A stretch of 64,000 nucleotides of DNA from contig JALQBC010000009.1 of NCBI GenBank assembly GCA_023375675.1, positions 372,001 through 436,000 on the forward strand, written 5' to 3'. A model generated the notes under the pieces. The model was not told the origin of the DNA and ran no database searches. It worked only from the letters and a program-made list of their open reading frames with translations. Below are positions 38,658 through 49,800 of the stretch, in pieces. A program made the position numbers and the translations under genes. Positions within the stretch are counted from its first letter, which is position 1. Every line of letters starts with the position of its first letter. Source of the stretch: Cytospora piceicola (lineage: Eukaryota; Ascomycota; Sordariomycetes; Diaporthales; Cytosporaceae).

Positions 38658-38854
38658 ATGTGCGTCAAGGAACATCAGCCTCTCGTCAACCAATGCTGTT
38701 CAACCTGCTGCAAGGCAGGGGACTTCGGTAAGACGCTCGAATTCGATATGCCAACATCCATACGCCGTACCTACAGCCAGGCTGACTCTGTACCACAGGC
38801 ACTCATGACTACTGTTCTGGCAGCAGCTACTACTGCCCTCGATGCCCTTCATAA
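38658..38854 (+). CDS. Candidate 41-residue cysteine-rich peptide, two exons
   Basis: Exon 1 is 38658-38727, intron 38728-38798 (GTAAGA donor, GCTGAC branch, CACAG acceptor), exon 2 is 38799-38854. The product has eight cysteines in 41 residues, at positions 2, 13, 14, 17, 18, 29, 36 and 39, as CCSTCC and CPRC motifs joined by a Gly/Ser/Tyr/His linker. The ATG sits in a good context (CAGTCAAGATG) after a long pyrimidine-rich leader. There is no signal peptide, so metal binding like a zinc knuckle or metallothionein-like peptide is more likely than secretion, but this is inference. Without splicing the frame reads on to a less cysteine-rich product. I do not recognise a family. Confidence 0.5.
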
Positions 38855-41009
38855 AGCACTATCTACATATTAATGAACGCTGCTCGGGGTCATATCTCAG
38901 AACCCACCACCGCTTTGGGCCGGCCGCATGAGTTTAACTTAGCAGGGAAACATTACCCCGGTCCCTGCAGCTGGGCCCTGAGCTACGACTGGTCAAATAT
39001 TTCCGCTTCCTTCGACACCCTGTCGCACAATGCAGTCGATCAGCACTTGAAGGGGACTTTTTTCTTTTCTTTCTTCAGCGGGGCCTTCCCTTCGCCGCGG
39101 GTCCCCTGGGCTTCTTTTTATTTTATTTTTTCCTACCCGCCACCAACTTCTCTCGCATCTTCATGGTTCGATTCGATACTCCCACCGCTGCTCCTCCATC
39201 GCCCGAGGCTGTGACGGGACCTGTAGCCGACACATCTCTGTGCTGCGCCGCTGCTAGACGTCGCCTTTCCTACCTTGTCTATGGCTGCTTCATCTCGAGC
39301 TTGCTTGGCGCATGCAAGGGCCTTGCGGCTGCTCGCATATACGGCGCAATCGCTGGGCAAGCCGGGCAACAGGGTCGGCGTACTAGTACGCCTGCCCGCG
39401 CGCACACGAAATTCCGGCTCGGCTTTTTTTCTCTTTCTCTTTACCTTCTCTTATTACCCGCTGCTAGTCAGAGAGGGCCTTTTTCTCTGATACCCTTGTA
39501 CTATATGTACATTACCATCGCTTTGCATGAGAGTTTCTGTTTTTAGCATACTCCAGGATCTTTAGGGGCCGGAGGGGGAAAGGGCGGGCATTTGGGCGCA
39601 TAGGAGTATCTATCAACGCATATCATGGAATCAATCTATACTGTCGTGCGGGTGGACCTCTGTTGGGAAGCTGTCTGTGTATTTGCATATTGCGTTATCT
39701 TTTCCCCTCCTTTTTCCTCATGGACAAAGATCATCATGTCAGGTTATGAGATACCACCTGACTGCAATAAGGAGTCCAGAAGAAGGAAAGAAAAATGACA
39801 TCGAGATGACGAACGCTCTCTAGTCGATGGATGAAATATGATATATCTCCTCCTGAAAACTACTGGTTTCAACCCATGTTGTGTCACGGGAGCGCCTCCT
39901 GCGTGAGCAAATTTGGATATCAAATCGATGCCAGCTATGAGACAGGGGTAGGTACCTTGAGAGGATTAGCCTCCAGTGGGGGAATATGCATCATGAATCC
40001 TACTGTACATATCAAGATGGACACTCACCACTTCGGACTAGCCTTTCATCCGGACACCCACACACATGCAAGGCTAGCATGTAGAGTCGATCATCAGTCG
40101 ACAACGTGTCGCACCCACGGTCTTGGTGCGTCGTCTTTAACTCCTTCAGGACTATACTGCATCCTGACCTTGCATATGTGCATGACTTACGACGGGGCAG
40201 GTCACGAGAACAGAGATATTGCACGGCATTTTGACGTCCCTTTTGCTTTTGCCTTGGGGGCGGAGGCCTAGGAGGCCGGTGAGTAAGTACATCGAAGGTT
40301 CCGATAATGAAATTCTGAGGAGGCGGACCACTCGTCTGTTACACTTGTGAACTCGTCGCACAACAACAACAACACCCACAAAGGGCGGATATCAGAAATG
40401 ACAAGTGAGCCGTCAAGGCAGACTTTCCAGTAAGCCGTCAGCACTAAGGTGAGTTCAGAGGACAAGCCACGGAAACGGACGGCTGGTCTCGTCCCCATGA
40501 TATCCGGCAGCGTCGACATCGGTATCCGAGTGGTCTCTCCCTCCTCATGGGCACTTGGTATCTCCAAGTACTGTGGGCTTGGTACCCACTCCCCAAAGGG
40601 GGGCCGTCTTCTCCGCGTACTGGACCCGGTGGAAATCTCACCTCATAAGTCACGCACTCGATCCCTCGGCCTTCCACCGTTTCTGCGACCGTCTGTTTCC
40701 TGCTCGGCTCTTGGCGTTCTGAGTACGATCCGCGTGGGTGCCGTTAAGTGTGGCTCGCCCCGTTCCTCCCCATGAGCATGATTGCCCCAAACACCCGGCT
40801 GTTTATCGGTGTCCACCCCTTGAGCATCTTCCATGCATGCCCACTCTCGACGGTGTTCTCTACCCCGGCGATCTGATGCATCACTAAGGGAAAGTGGGGA
40901 GGGGGTGGGGGTTCAAACGCTGTGGTAAAGAAGGGGTATTATTAAATTATTACAGCTGCTATTCTCGGTTGCCAGGAAACTTCGAGGACCAGCAATACTT
41001 GGGGTTCTG
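38855..41009. other. Intergenic, no gene seen
   Basis: 2.2 kb between the cysteine-rich candidate and the EXO70 stop. It has T-rich tracts at 39056-39130 and 39420-39470. A plus frame from 39163 starts with ATG but is low-complexity with no family resemblance; it is probably 3' UTR or chance. A (CAA) run lies near 40360. Confidence 0.5.
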
Positions 41010-42999
41010 CTAGTAAAGGGTATGGAAAACTGCCGCAATGCTCGATTTGTCGTATTTGGCATATTTTCCCTTTCCCTTGTCGATCTCGTGATATCGATCC
41101 CAGAACCGGTTGTACAGCGGCTCAACCGTCTGCTGGACGGCCTTGGCAAACATTCGCCTGACCTCAGGCTCCATGCTGTACTGTTTATGTTTGGTGACCA
41201 TATCGTCGAAGCTTGCGTTGAATGCCTGGAACTTGTCCTTGATCTTCTCTCTGTCTTTGGAGGAGAGACCCTTCATGATAGATGCGGAATCCACAACACC
41301 CTGTCCTGAGGTAGGTCGGTTTGCGCGGGAGGTATGAATCACATCCAGAAGATGGATCGAAACGTCCTTGCACACGTCCGTGTACGTCACATTGGCCTTC
41401 TTCCGCCAAGTGTCGATGATGCCTGGTAGCCTCTGCTCGAGCAGGGGAGCAAGATCGGAATCTCGGATCATGCGCTCGGTAATGGCAATACTGTTAGCCA
41501 TGAAGACGCCGACAACTGGTTTCCTTCCGAAAATCATCCTGGCTCGCGCGTCCAGTGACGAGAACAGTGTCTCGATAGTGTCAGCGCAGTAGTTTGCGAA
41601 AATGACTTTCCCATCAGCACCTATGTCGAATGAGGCGAGATTGGGGACGCTGTCGCCGGCACCACTCGCTGCAGCTGACGATGATCTCCAACCCCCGTCA
41701 CCTAGAGATACCATGATGATCGACATCGGTCGAAGGAAATCCACCATAGCCTGTAACCTCTGCATAATCTCTGACACGGTGGGGATAGGGGCGCCATTCG
41801 GCGGCAGGGTCTGAAGGCCGTTGATACTCGTTCGCATCGCGTCTAGCAGTTCGGCTAGCGATGACTTGGCCGTTTCCTTCACGGGCTTAAGCGCTGCAGC
41901 AAATGATGCTTTCAGCTCCCCAGTCTTCGCTTCCAGGTGATTGGAGAGACTCGACATGACCTCCACAATCTCGTATGCTAGGAAACAATCTGTAGTGAGG
42001 TATTGCCGGATGTGAATATTGAGTTCTCGCAGTGTCCGGGCGAGTTCGGCAAGGGGAGCCTGGCAAGTCGACTGGAATACTGGACCCCAGTCCTCTCTTG
42101 TAAAGATTCGACATATTGTCTCATACTCGGCCGTGAACAGGCCCTCCATCGCCTGAGCATACGTGCCTATGCCACTCGTTCCGGCGCGGTAAATGGAGGT
42201 TGCGTCCTTCCTCTTCGCCGTATTGACACTGGCCTGCGCCAGATTCACCAGGGTTGCAGTCAGGTATGGTCCTCGAACCTCGGCATACATCTTTGCCGTA
42301 GGTGACTCCTGCATAACACCACTCTCCCGGTGTGCACCAGATATGTACGAGTTCAGCAAGCCCAATCTCGTGTTCTTGTCTTGATTAAGGACAGGGAATG
42401 GTTGCTGTTTTGTGATGAAGTGAAGCGGTTCGATAGACCGTGGTGTCTCGGTCCGTAGAAGCTTCTCGAAAAAGTTCTCGAGTTGCGAGTTTCCGGTCTT
42501 GATCAACCTCTGGAGGTCTGCTGTTGTTTGCTGCGTGGATCGTAGGTTTGAGGCCTTCATCTCGGTGAGGGCCTTGTTGAGTCGTTTGAGGGAGCTCAGG
42601 TAATGGGACAGCCCAGCCTTCTCGGGCCCCATTCGCATGACCGCCTCCTCGTCATTCTTACTGTCGGACTGCTGCCGCAGTCGGCCAATGGCTGAAAGCA
42701 CACCATCGACATCTGTGAGATGAAGTATCAGTTCTGCCATGCACGCACTGCAAGGGTTTCGAGCCCTGCACACGACTGACGCTGCACTTACTGTTGCAGA
42801 GGATCTGTAGCTGTTTCGTCTCTCCATTGAGAGGGGCAACAGCCTCGTTCAGCCGCCTGCCCGTGCCTTGCACCCGAGCAAGTTGCGCCTCGATTTTCCT
42901 GGTCAGCCCAGCCCTCTTGTCAAGATGCGACTTGAGGACATCGACTTCGGCACGCGCCTCCTCCTCGGCGGCTTGTCGACTGGACAGACCAGTGACCAT
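41010..42999 (-). CDS. EXO70: EXO70, exocyst subunit
   Basis: 636-residue exocyst subunit that binds PI(4,5)P2 and Rho GTPases at the plasma membrane and tethers secretory vesicles, chiefly at the hyphal tip. Exons: 42999-42792 and 42712-41010; the intron has a GTAAGT donor and splicing gives LQILCNNVDGVLSAIGRLRQ. The N-terminus is a coiled coil (AAEEEARAEVDVLKSHLDKR). The long helical-rod domain follows, with family segments such as EKAGLSHYLSSLKRLNKAL, SIEPLHFITKQQPFPVLNQD and MFGRKPVVGVFMANS-like IFGRKPVVGVFMANSIAITE. The C-terminus MEPEVRRMFAKAVQQTVEPL to YDKSSIAAVFHTLY is the membrane-binding end. Length fits fungal Exo70. Confidence 0.97.
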
Positions 43000-44129
43000 G
43001 GCGCTGTCTGGAACAGCAGCGGACTGACTGTATGTTCGATCTGGAACGGGTAGAGCCTGTCAACAACGCAACGTCGAAGCACGGATACTCTAGAAAGAGA
43101 GGGAGGTTGTTCAGGGACGTTATCTGCCAAGTTCAATGATGGCATACGAGGTGGGTTAATGGGATGGAGAAGGTATCTTTGGATGGATTGATGACAGCGG
43201 CAGTGAGCGGGTCTCCAAAGGCGACTGGTTACTTAGGTACGCTACCAGACGTACATTACACACGGTAATGACAGTACGGGGAACGGACCGAGTAAGTGTG
43301 GGGCGTGGAACGACATAGGGCAATTGCCGTCCGGGGATGGGAGCACAGACCACCTATCTATGCCCAGGGGTAAATTGGTACGGACTGCCTGTCAGCCTGT
43401 ATGTATTTCCAGACTACGCTATGTGTATACCTCCCAATTTAGGGCCGTGATGCCCTCACCATCCTTACCTGCTCGACCATCCAGCTACAACCAGTACTAT
43501 GTACCTTCGGCTTTGAAGGTATTGGCGCTGGGAAACCCAAAGCGACGAGCAAGCAACGGAAGATAATCCGTTCCCCTCCAAAGTCGGAGAGGCATTACTA
43601 TGAACAGAAGACTGCACGCACCAAAGCGACGCCCTAGCATAGTAGGTATCAGAAGCCTCCTTGCCATTGTTGTTTTGTTTGTGACCACTGGGTATGTGGA
43701 ATGTTGTTCACCCTTGCTCCTGCAAATCAACCTCGGCATTACGATTCCAAGACTCAGTGCGGGACACTCGGGCTGACACAGGCGCAAGTCAAGCTTGGAT
43801 TTAACAGCAGATATACAAAACACTTGCTTTTTCGACCCTTGCCTCGACAAGGGCTTTGTTTGGTCGGGACATGCAGTTCTGAGGAAAGGAGAACCGTGTG
43901 ATTGGGTACATCGCCGGAATTGTGGCTCCCGTGACGACTCTGTTCCGCCTACTCGGTACTGGAGACGTCAGGACACTCGTATCTTCGACAACTCATGACT
44001 CCTCATTACAGCCTTCACAGTCTTCTTGCACTTCGTATACCGACCCAGCAGCCAAAATCCAGTAATCCGCTTCATTGTTCCGTCTCCGAGCCTGGTCTGT
44101 TTCTGAAGCTCACCCTATGACGAGTACTA
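43000..44129. other. EXO70 promoter and aminotransferase 3' region
   Basis: 1.1 kb between minus-strand genes. No gene, RNA or notable repeat seen. Confidence 0.55.
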
Positions 44130-45920
44130 TCAAAAGTGCGCTTTGGCAAGACTTTGAGGAAAATAGTCCACAATGACTCTCGAGACCGTCTGCACGATGT
44201 ACTCTACATCCTCAGCCGTCACCGTGTATGGCGGAGCAAGAATAATGTGGTCTCCGTCCACCCCATCCGCAGTGCCGGCCCCTGGGTACATCATCATCGA
44301 GTAGCGGTCCGTCAGGGCCAGTTCGCTGATCTTCATGGCTACCATATCCTTCGCCGGGAAGGGTGTTTTGGTTGGCTTATCTTGGACAAGCTCGACTGCC
44401 CAGAACAGCCCGCGCCCCCTGATGTCGCCAATGTGAGGGTGGCTACTAAGACGCTCTTTCAACAAGCGTTCCAGGAGACTTCCCATGGCTCGGACATTGG
44501 CGAGGAGGTTTCCTTCTTGGATTGCCTTCTGGACAGCAACTATCGCTGCACAGCCAACGGCGTGGCCTTGATAGGTATGGCCATGTACGAAAGCTCTGTT
44601 ACCTTGTTAACAACCTTTTCAATATGCAGGCTATGGCGTGTACTCACCCGCTACCCTCCTCAAGGGCGTTGACGATTCTCTTGTGTATGAGCAGTCCAGC
44701 AACCGGTTGATAGCCTCCTCCGAGGCCCTTGCCGACCGTCTGGATATCTGGGACCACACCCTCCTGTTGCCAGGCATGGTATGTCCCGGTTCGACCCATC
44801 CCGGACATAACCTCATCTAGGATGAGCAAAGCGCCGTATTTCTTGCAGACTTTCTGGATAGCCTGGAAGTAGCCAGGGACAGCTGGCACGCAACCCAGAG
44901 CCTGTCATCAGGGGTTAGTTTGCACACCGGATGGTGACGATGCAAGGGCCGGGCTTCACTCACAGCGCCAACGACTGGCTCGGCAACAAAAGCACAAACA
45001 GACTCTGGCCCGACTCTCTGGAACTCAAGGTCAAGCTCAAGGGCCAGCCTCTGGACATAGGATGGGTCCGATTCGGCCTCCTTCTTGCCACGGTATGCGA
45101 AACAAGGCGACACCTTCGACACAACATCGACGAGCATTGGCTCAAACATGGCTCTTCGGTATGCGTGGCCTCCCATGGCTAAGGATCCAAGTGTCGTCCC
45201 GTGGTACGACTGATACCGAGAAATGAAGCGAACTCTCTGTGGCTCAGGGGACTTCTTTTCTAGGAAATACTGTCGCGCCAATTTCTACATGAGAGTTGTC
45301 AGCCACACCAATACCATATGACGAGTAGGGCCAAGCCCCAAGACAACATGGATCATGATAAGAGCAAAAGACTCCTTACCATCGCTGCTTCCATCGCCTC
45401 CGAGCCTGCTGCTTGTCAATTCACATCATCCATTGTACAGCCTTGGGCACTAACCAGAGCCGACGATATACGCCTTCGACATATGCCCATCTGTTGTATC
45501 TACCATCATCCTCCCAGCCTCCTCAACGATTGGTGTCTTCAAGAAGGCTGAGGCACAGTAACTCAGCTTGTTAATCTGCTCCGCCATGGCCTGGTTCACC
45601 TTGGTATCGCCATGCTATGATGTCAAATCAGCAGTCGGTCATTGCAAGGAAAGCGTGGCCAAACAGTGAGAGCATCTCACGTTGCCGTCCAGGTCCGCCA
45701 TGGCCAAGTCACTTACACCAATACAAGCGACGGCCGCACCCCCGGAGGCATCGAAGAGCTTACGACCGTCATCAAGGACCAGATAATTGCCCTCTCCGCG
45801 TGCGACGTTCAAGAAATCGTGGTGGAGATGACGATGGAGCACAGCAGACTGCTGGTCTCCATTCACTTTCTGAACGCCATTGGCTTGGGAAGCCACACTG
45901 ATGACGTTGAGCTGCGACAT
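44130..45920 (-). CDS. Class III PLP-dependent aminotransferase
   Basis: 488-residue enzyme from six exons: 45920-45681, 45614-45455, 45405-45380 (26 nt), 45284-44964, 44901-44648, 44595-44130, all in phase. The class III fold is clear: DASGGAAVACIGVSD, SGSEAMEAAMKLARQY, RFISRYQSYHGTTLGSLAMG, VAEPVVGA, LLILDEVMSGMGRTGT with Asp278 for the pyridine nitrogen, and VGKGLGGGYQPVAG with Lys307 as the likely Schiff-base lysine, then FVHGHTYQGHAVGCAA. Such enzymes move amino groups between omega-amino compounds or amino acids and a keto acid. The set of motifs resembles fungal omega-transaminase-like proteins rather than ornithine or GABA aminotransferases, but the substrate is unknown. The start is the first in-frame ATG; no targeting peptide is evident. 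Confidence 0.93.
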
Positions 45921-48900
45921 TGTAAAGAGGAGGAAAAGGCCGCGCGTGGAATGAAAGAGGGAAGGCTGGTCCAAGTCAAGATGGGGGATGTGCCACTTGA
46001 CTTCGAACCAACTCGCCGCAACTCACCGCAGCCCACACTTATTATACTTTGATGGCCCAACCGGCAGGCCGGAGAATTGTCTTCAACGTGCGGCTGCTCC
46101 CTCCGCCACAATCGCCCGCACATGTCGTCTTCGGCAAGCTGCTAGGCGCTTTCGCAGCGGCGTCGGAGATGGTCTACGCCCTGTCCCTGGCTGGACGCAG
46201 GATCCATGTTTGGTGGAATGTTGCGGCAGTCACACAAGGGTTTAAGTGGATATCTTCAACAAGGCTTCCCGAGCCGCTGCTGTTCAGTGGAGCTATATCC
46301 AGTTGCTTTGATTCGTCCTTTTCGCCCGACCCTAGCACACCCCTGTGATCCTTCAAAGCAACAAACTCGGGACGAGATTTCCTGACAGTACGAACGGATC
46401 GGGACGAACGACCAACGTCCGAGACCATATGGTACTTCTCAACCGCGCGGGAACAATTTCCTTCGGATTTATTCCACCTTGGTACGTACCTGTAATTCCG
46501 TCTGGCATGCACTGTTACTTTCCAATGTTAGAAAACCCCGGTGTTCTGCCACTCGCCCCCACGAAGGATTGTGCCACGAGCATGCCTGGCGCCGTCTCCG
46601 GCAACATTACGAGTCTTTCGGCATCCCGACCTCGGGCCTCGAGGGAAGGCGCTACGTTGGTGCCGAGAGTGCCACACCAACCGAGGACACTTCCCGATCC
46701 TCCTGATGGCCTAGTCTCTGGGGCTAAGCCCTGATCGCGCATGCAAATCACAGATGGCGGTCTGCAAGTCTGCAGTGCCTTCCAATTGCGAACTAGCACC
46801 AGTAGTGGTCCTATGGGTACTTGGTTGCTTTCATCAGTGCCCCGGAAAACCGGGGTGTGAAATGGGGTCTCGGCGCGAGATCGTCGCCTTGATATTATGC
46901 AGAAGCAACTGGACAGGTGATTCGGTCTGTCCGTATCACCTTGCTGCCACACATGGCCTGGCGATCCGATGACACCGATCAATTCGATGCTGGTATGCAA
47001 GTTCTTGTGTTCAGGAATGGCCCCGCAAATCGCAAGGAGGCGCATGCCATATCTCGTCTGGCATGGCCACTGCGAGACGTCAAGCTCGTTGGAGATCAAG
47101 GAAGAAGCGTGGGGTGTCCTGTAGGCTAGTATGAGGGGCTTGCGAGGGTGCATATAGGCTTCTCAAACGTCGACCCGATTTGTCCAATATAAATAGCAAA
47201 GAGGGCGCGGTATGCTAGTGTACAAGAGAGTAGTATCGAATAGCTGATGTTGAAGCGGGCAATGCTTCAGAGGTGCGACGCAAAACCCAGTGAGCCAGAT
47301 ACCCGAATTTTGGTGAGGTTACGGTCAGTTGATGATGATGTAGACCAGTATGTTCTCGTCGAATCAAGAGTGAAGCATTGCGATCTCTGTATGTTATTCC
47401 GTTTGTTGTGTTTACCGTCTCCAGGTGGGGGGTCTCTTGGACTTGCTCGACTTGGACAAGCGAAGCATTGTCGACAATGATCGTCGCCGTTCGTACTTTT
47501 GCCAGTAAGTATCTTCCATAGGCTACTCGTAATGGCCTGCGATTTGTTGACATGCAGATGTTACCAATGCCGGCCATCGCCGCATGGATGGCATGTTCAG
47601 TACAGCGGCAAGAGCGGAAGAGACTTCCGTACATATGTAGTAGCCGGGTCCAAAATCAACCATACAGATTCCTCAAGCACAGGCACAGTGCAGCGATATA
47701 CCTGTGCCCCGTATCGATCCCTGAACATCCTTTAGTCTTCGATTCTGCTGTTGCTGCGGAATATCGTGGGTTCCAAAGGTCTTAGTGTACTGTGTAGCCC
47801 ATGGGTAACGATCTTGCCGTGCCACCAGAGGAAATCTCTGTCCAGACCAGAGTGTCTGTATGGCTATTTTATGTGTGATACATTAAAGCAAAGCACTCGT
47901 CCCAGGGAGAGGTCGTTGAAGTAACACGATGACAGTACCACCCACTCTGTCTAGAGGCTAGCCAGCAGTTGTCTAGACGGCATTCCCTGAACACTTCCTA
48001 TTAGAGGAGCTGCCGCCAAGTATATGATGCAGTAGCATTGGCTGCGACACAAGACACGGCCCGGAAGCAACCTGTTTTAGGCATCCTGGGCATCTCAGAG
48101 GATGCAACGCACATGTCCAGTCTATCAGCACTTGATGGAAGTAACCGGATGTCGTGCTGATCAGTCTACCACTCGCGCCATAGCGTCCTTTCCTGCAGAT
48201 CGATGCAGTGACACATTGTATCACCGCGTCTGCATGTTGGTGGCCGATTGTGAGCTGCAATACCGCCGGAACTTGTTAGAAAGCGGAAATGCTGGGGCCA
48301 TTCTCTCCGTGCCTTTTCGTAATTTGCCGGCGTACAATCATGGCCCACACCATCTGAAGAGTATTCTTCCGAGATTAACAACCGAGGGAAGGTGTCCAAG
48401 TAAAATACAGCAGTGGCGATCCTGGAGGACCGCATACCAGTGGAGGCTTTTCCAGTGGAGGGTAGACCATAGCCAGGGAGGCTCTGTGCCAAATGCGGCC
48501 GAACCAGTAGAGGGTAACTGCCGACACAGTAACTGATGAGAATCCAGACAACCCCCAGTGGTCAATTTGGTAGGTCTCACAAGCGCTGTGGCATTTGTTG
48601 AAAACGTCGAAACTCAACAAGAAAGATATTGCTCAAGTGCTGTTGCCAAAAGCTCGTTGACCATGTCCACACTGGTATGTCCTTTGTCATCCTGCTAGTA
48701 TGCCAATGTCGTCTGCATGTCACATCTGTAGTCAGGAGAGGCAATCTCGAGCTTATGGTGGCACGGCCTGTCTCCGCTACAATAATGTCCGAGCCTTGCA
48801 GGTAGACTTTGGCGAATATCCCCATTCTGTAGCCTTCCATGGTATCATCAGTCAACCCAGCTGGGGTCGCGGCAAGCGGCTCAGGATGGTGCTGGCTGCA

Positions 48901-49800
48901 GTAGGTAGACGTACTAAGTACGCGCGGCCTTCGCGTTGTTTGGCTAGCCTCGCTGGCGATGGCGGCTGTTGGCATGATGCGCGTAAGATCGAAGGACAAA
49001 CTTGCTTGACACCGCAGGCATCCTCACTAGACGCTATCGCTATCGCACACGGGAGGCAAAGCCAATACTGTGCGTATAGTCGGGTTGGCTGCTGAAATGG
49101 CGAGACATCAAGAAGCATAGCCCTCCATAGGACGTTAGCCGCAGTACATTGGGTGTATAATCCTCGTTTCATGCATATAACACTCGCTCTTGTAGGCGGA
49201 CTTGTACAGGATCTCTGATTATTGACAATACCATCTTGGGTACCGTAAGTGTGCCATTGAGCAGTAAATTGAATGTTCCAATGCAAAAATCCTCGTCTGC
49301 ATGGTGTTTCCAGTGCTGCTGAGGTACGAAAAGAATGTCATTGTCACGAAGGCTTGGCTCAATCCGGAGGCTTTCATCAAATGAATTCAAGACTCAGGTT
49401 GATCCATCTTGATGCAGTTGACTACTCGATTTGAGTATTACGGAGGTCGCGCCTGCCAGCTGTCAGATGGCAACTGGCAACTGGCCTCGATTCGACAGGC
49501 AGGTGCCAGGCAGGACTCAGAATGTACCTAAGTACCACATGGGATGAACTCTGATTGGCCAACGGGAAAAGTAAACAAACAAGCTCCAGACAACCGCCCA
49601 GTGTATCTCCCTTGCGAGTTCCAGCGCCGTCACTGCACAGCAATTTGGTACTCCCTACATGCCCCATACAACTTTGGCTTCATTCAAACCCGCTCTTTTT
49701 TCACGGGCAGATATGCTTGATTGACATCACGAGATTCCACACATTACATTACTCTCCTCTTGCGACACCAATTACCCTCTCCTCGAGCTTGCGCGACACC
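45921..49800. other. 3.9 kb tract without a supported gene
   Basis: Between the divergent aminotransferase and INCENP genes. Several open stretches have somewhat protein-like composition: plus 46345-46734, plus about 47410-47735 across an intron-like GTAAGT...GACATGCAG, minus 48166-48492, minus 48577-48999 and minus 49169-49390. None can be joined into a model or assigned to a family. They may be decayed coding sequence or chance. Confidence 0.45.

Noticed and set aside
39163..39546. Plus-strand ATG frame with a hydrophobic segment
   Set aside because: Low-complexity translation from T-rich DNA downstream of the cysteine-rich candidate; more likely untranslated.
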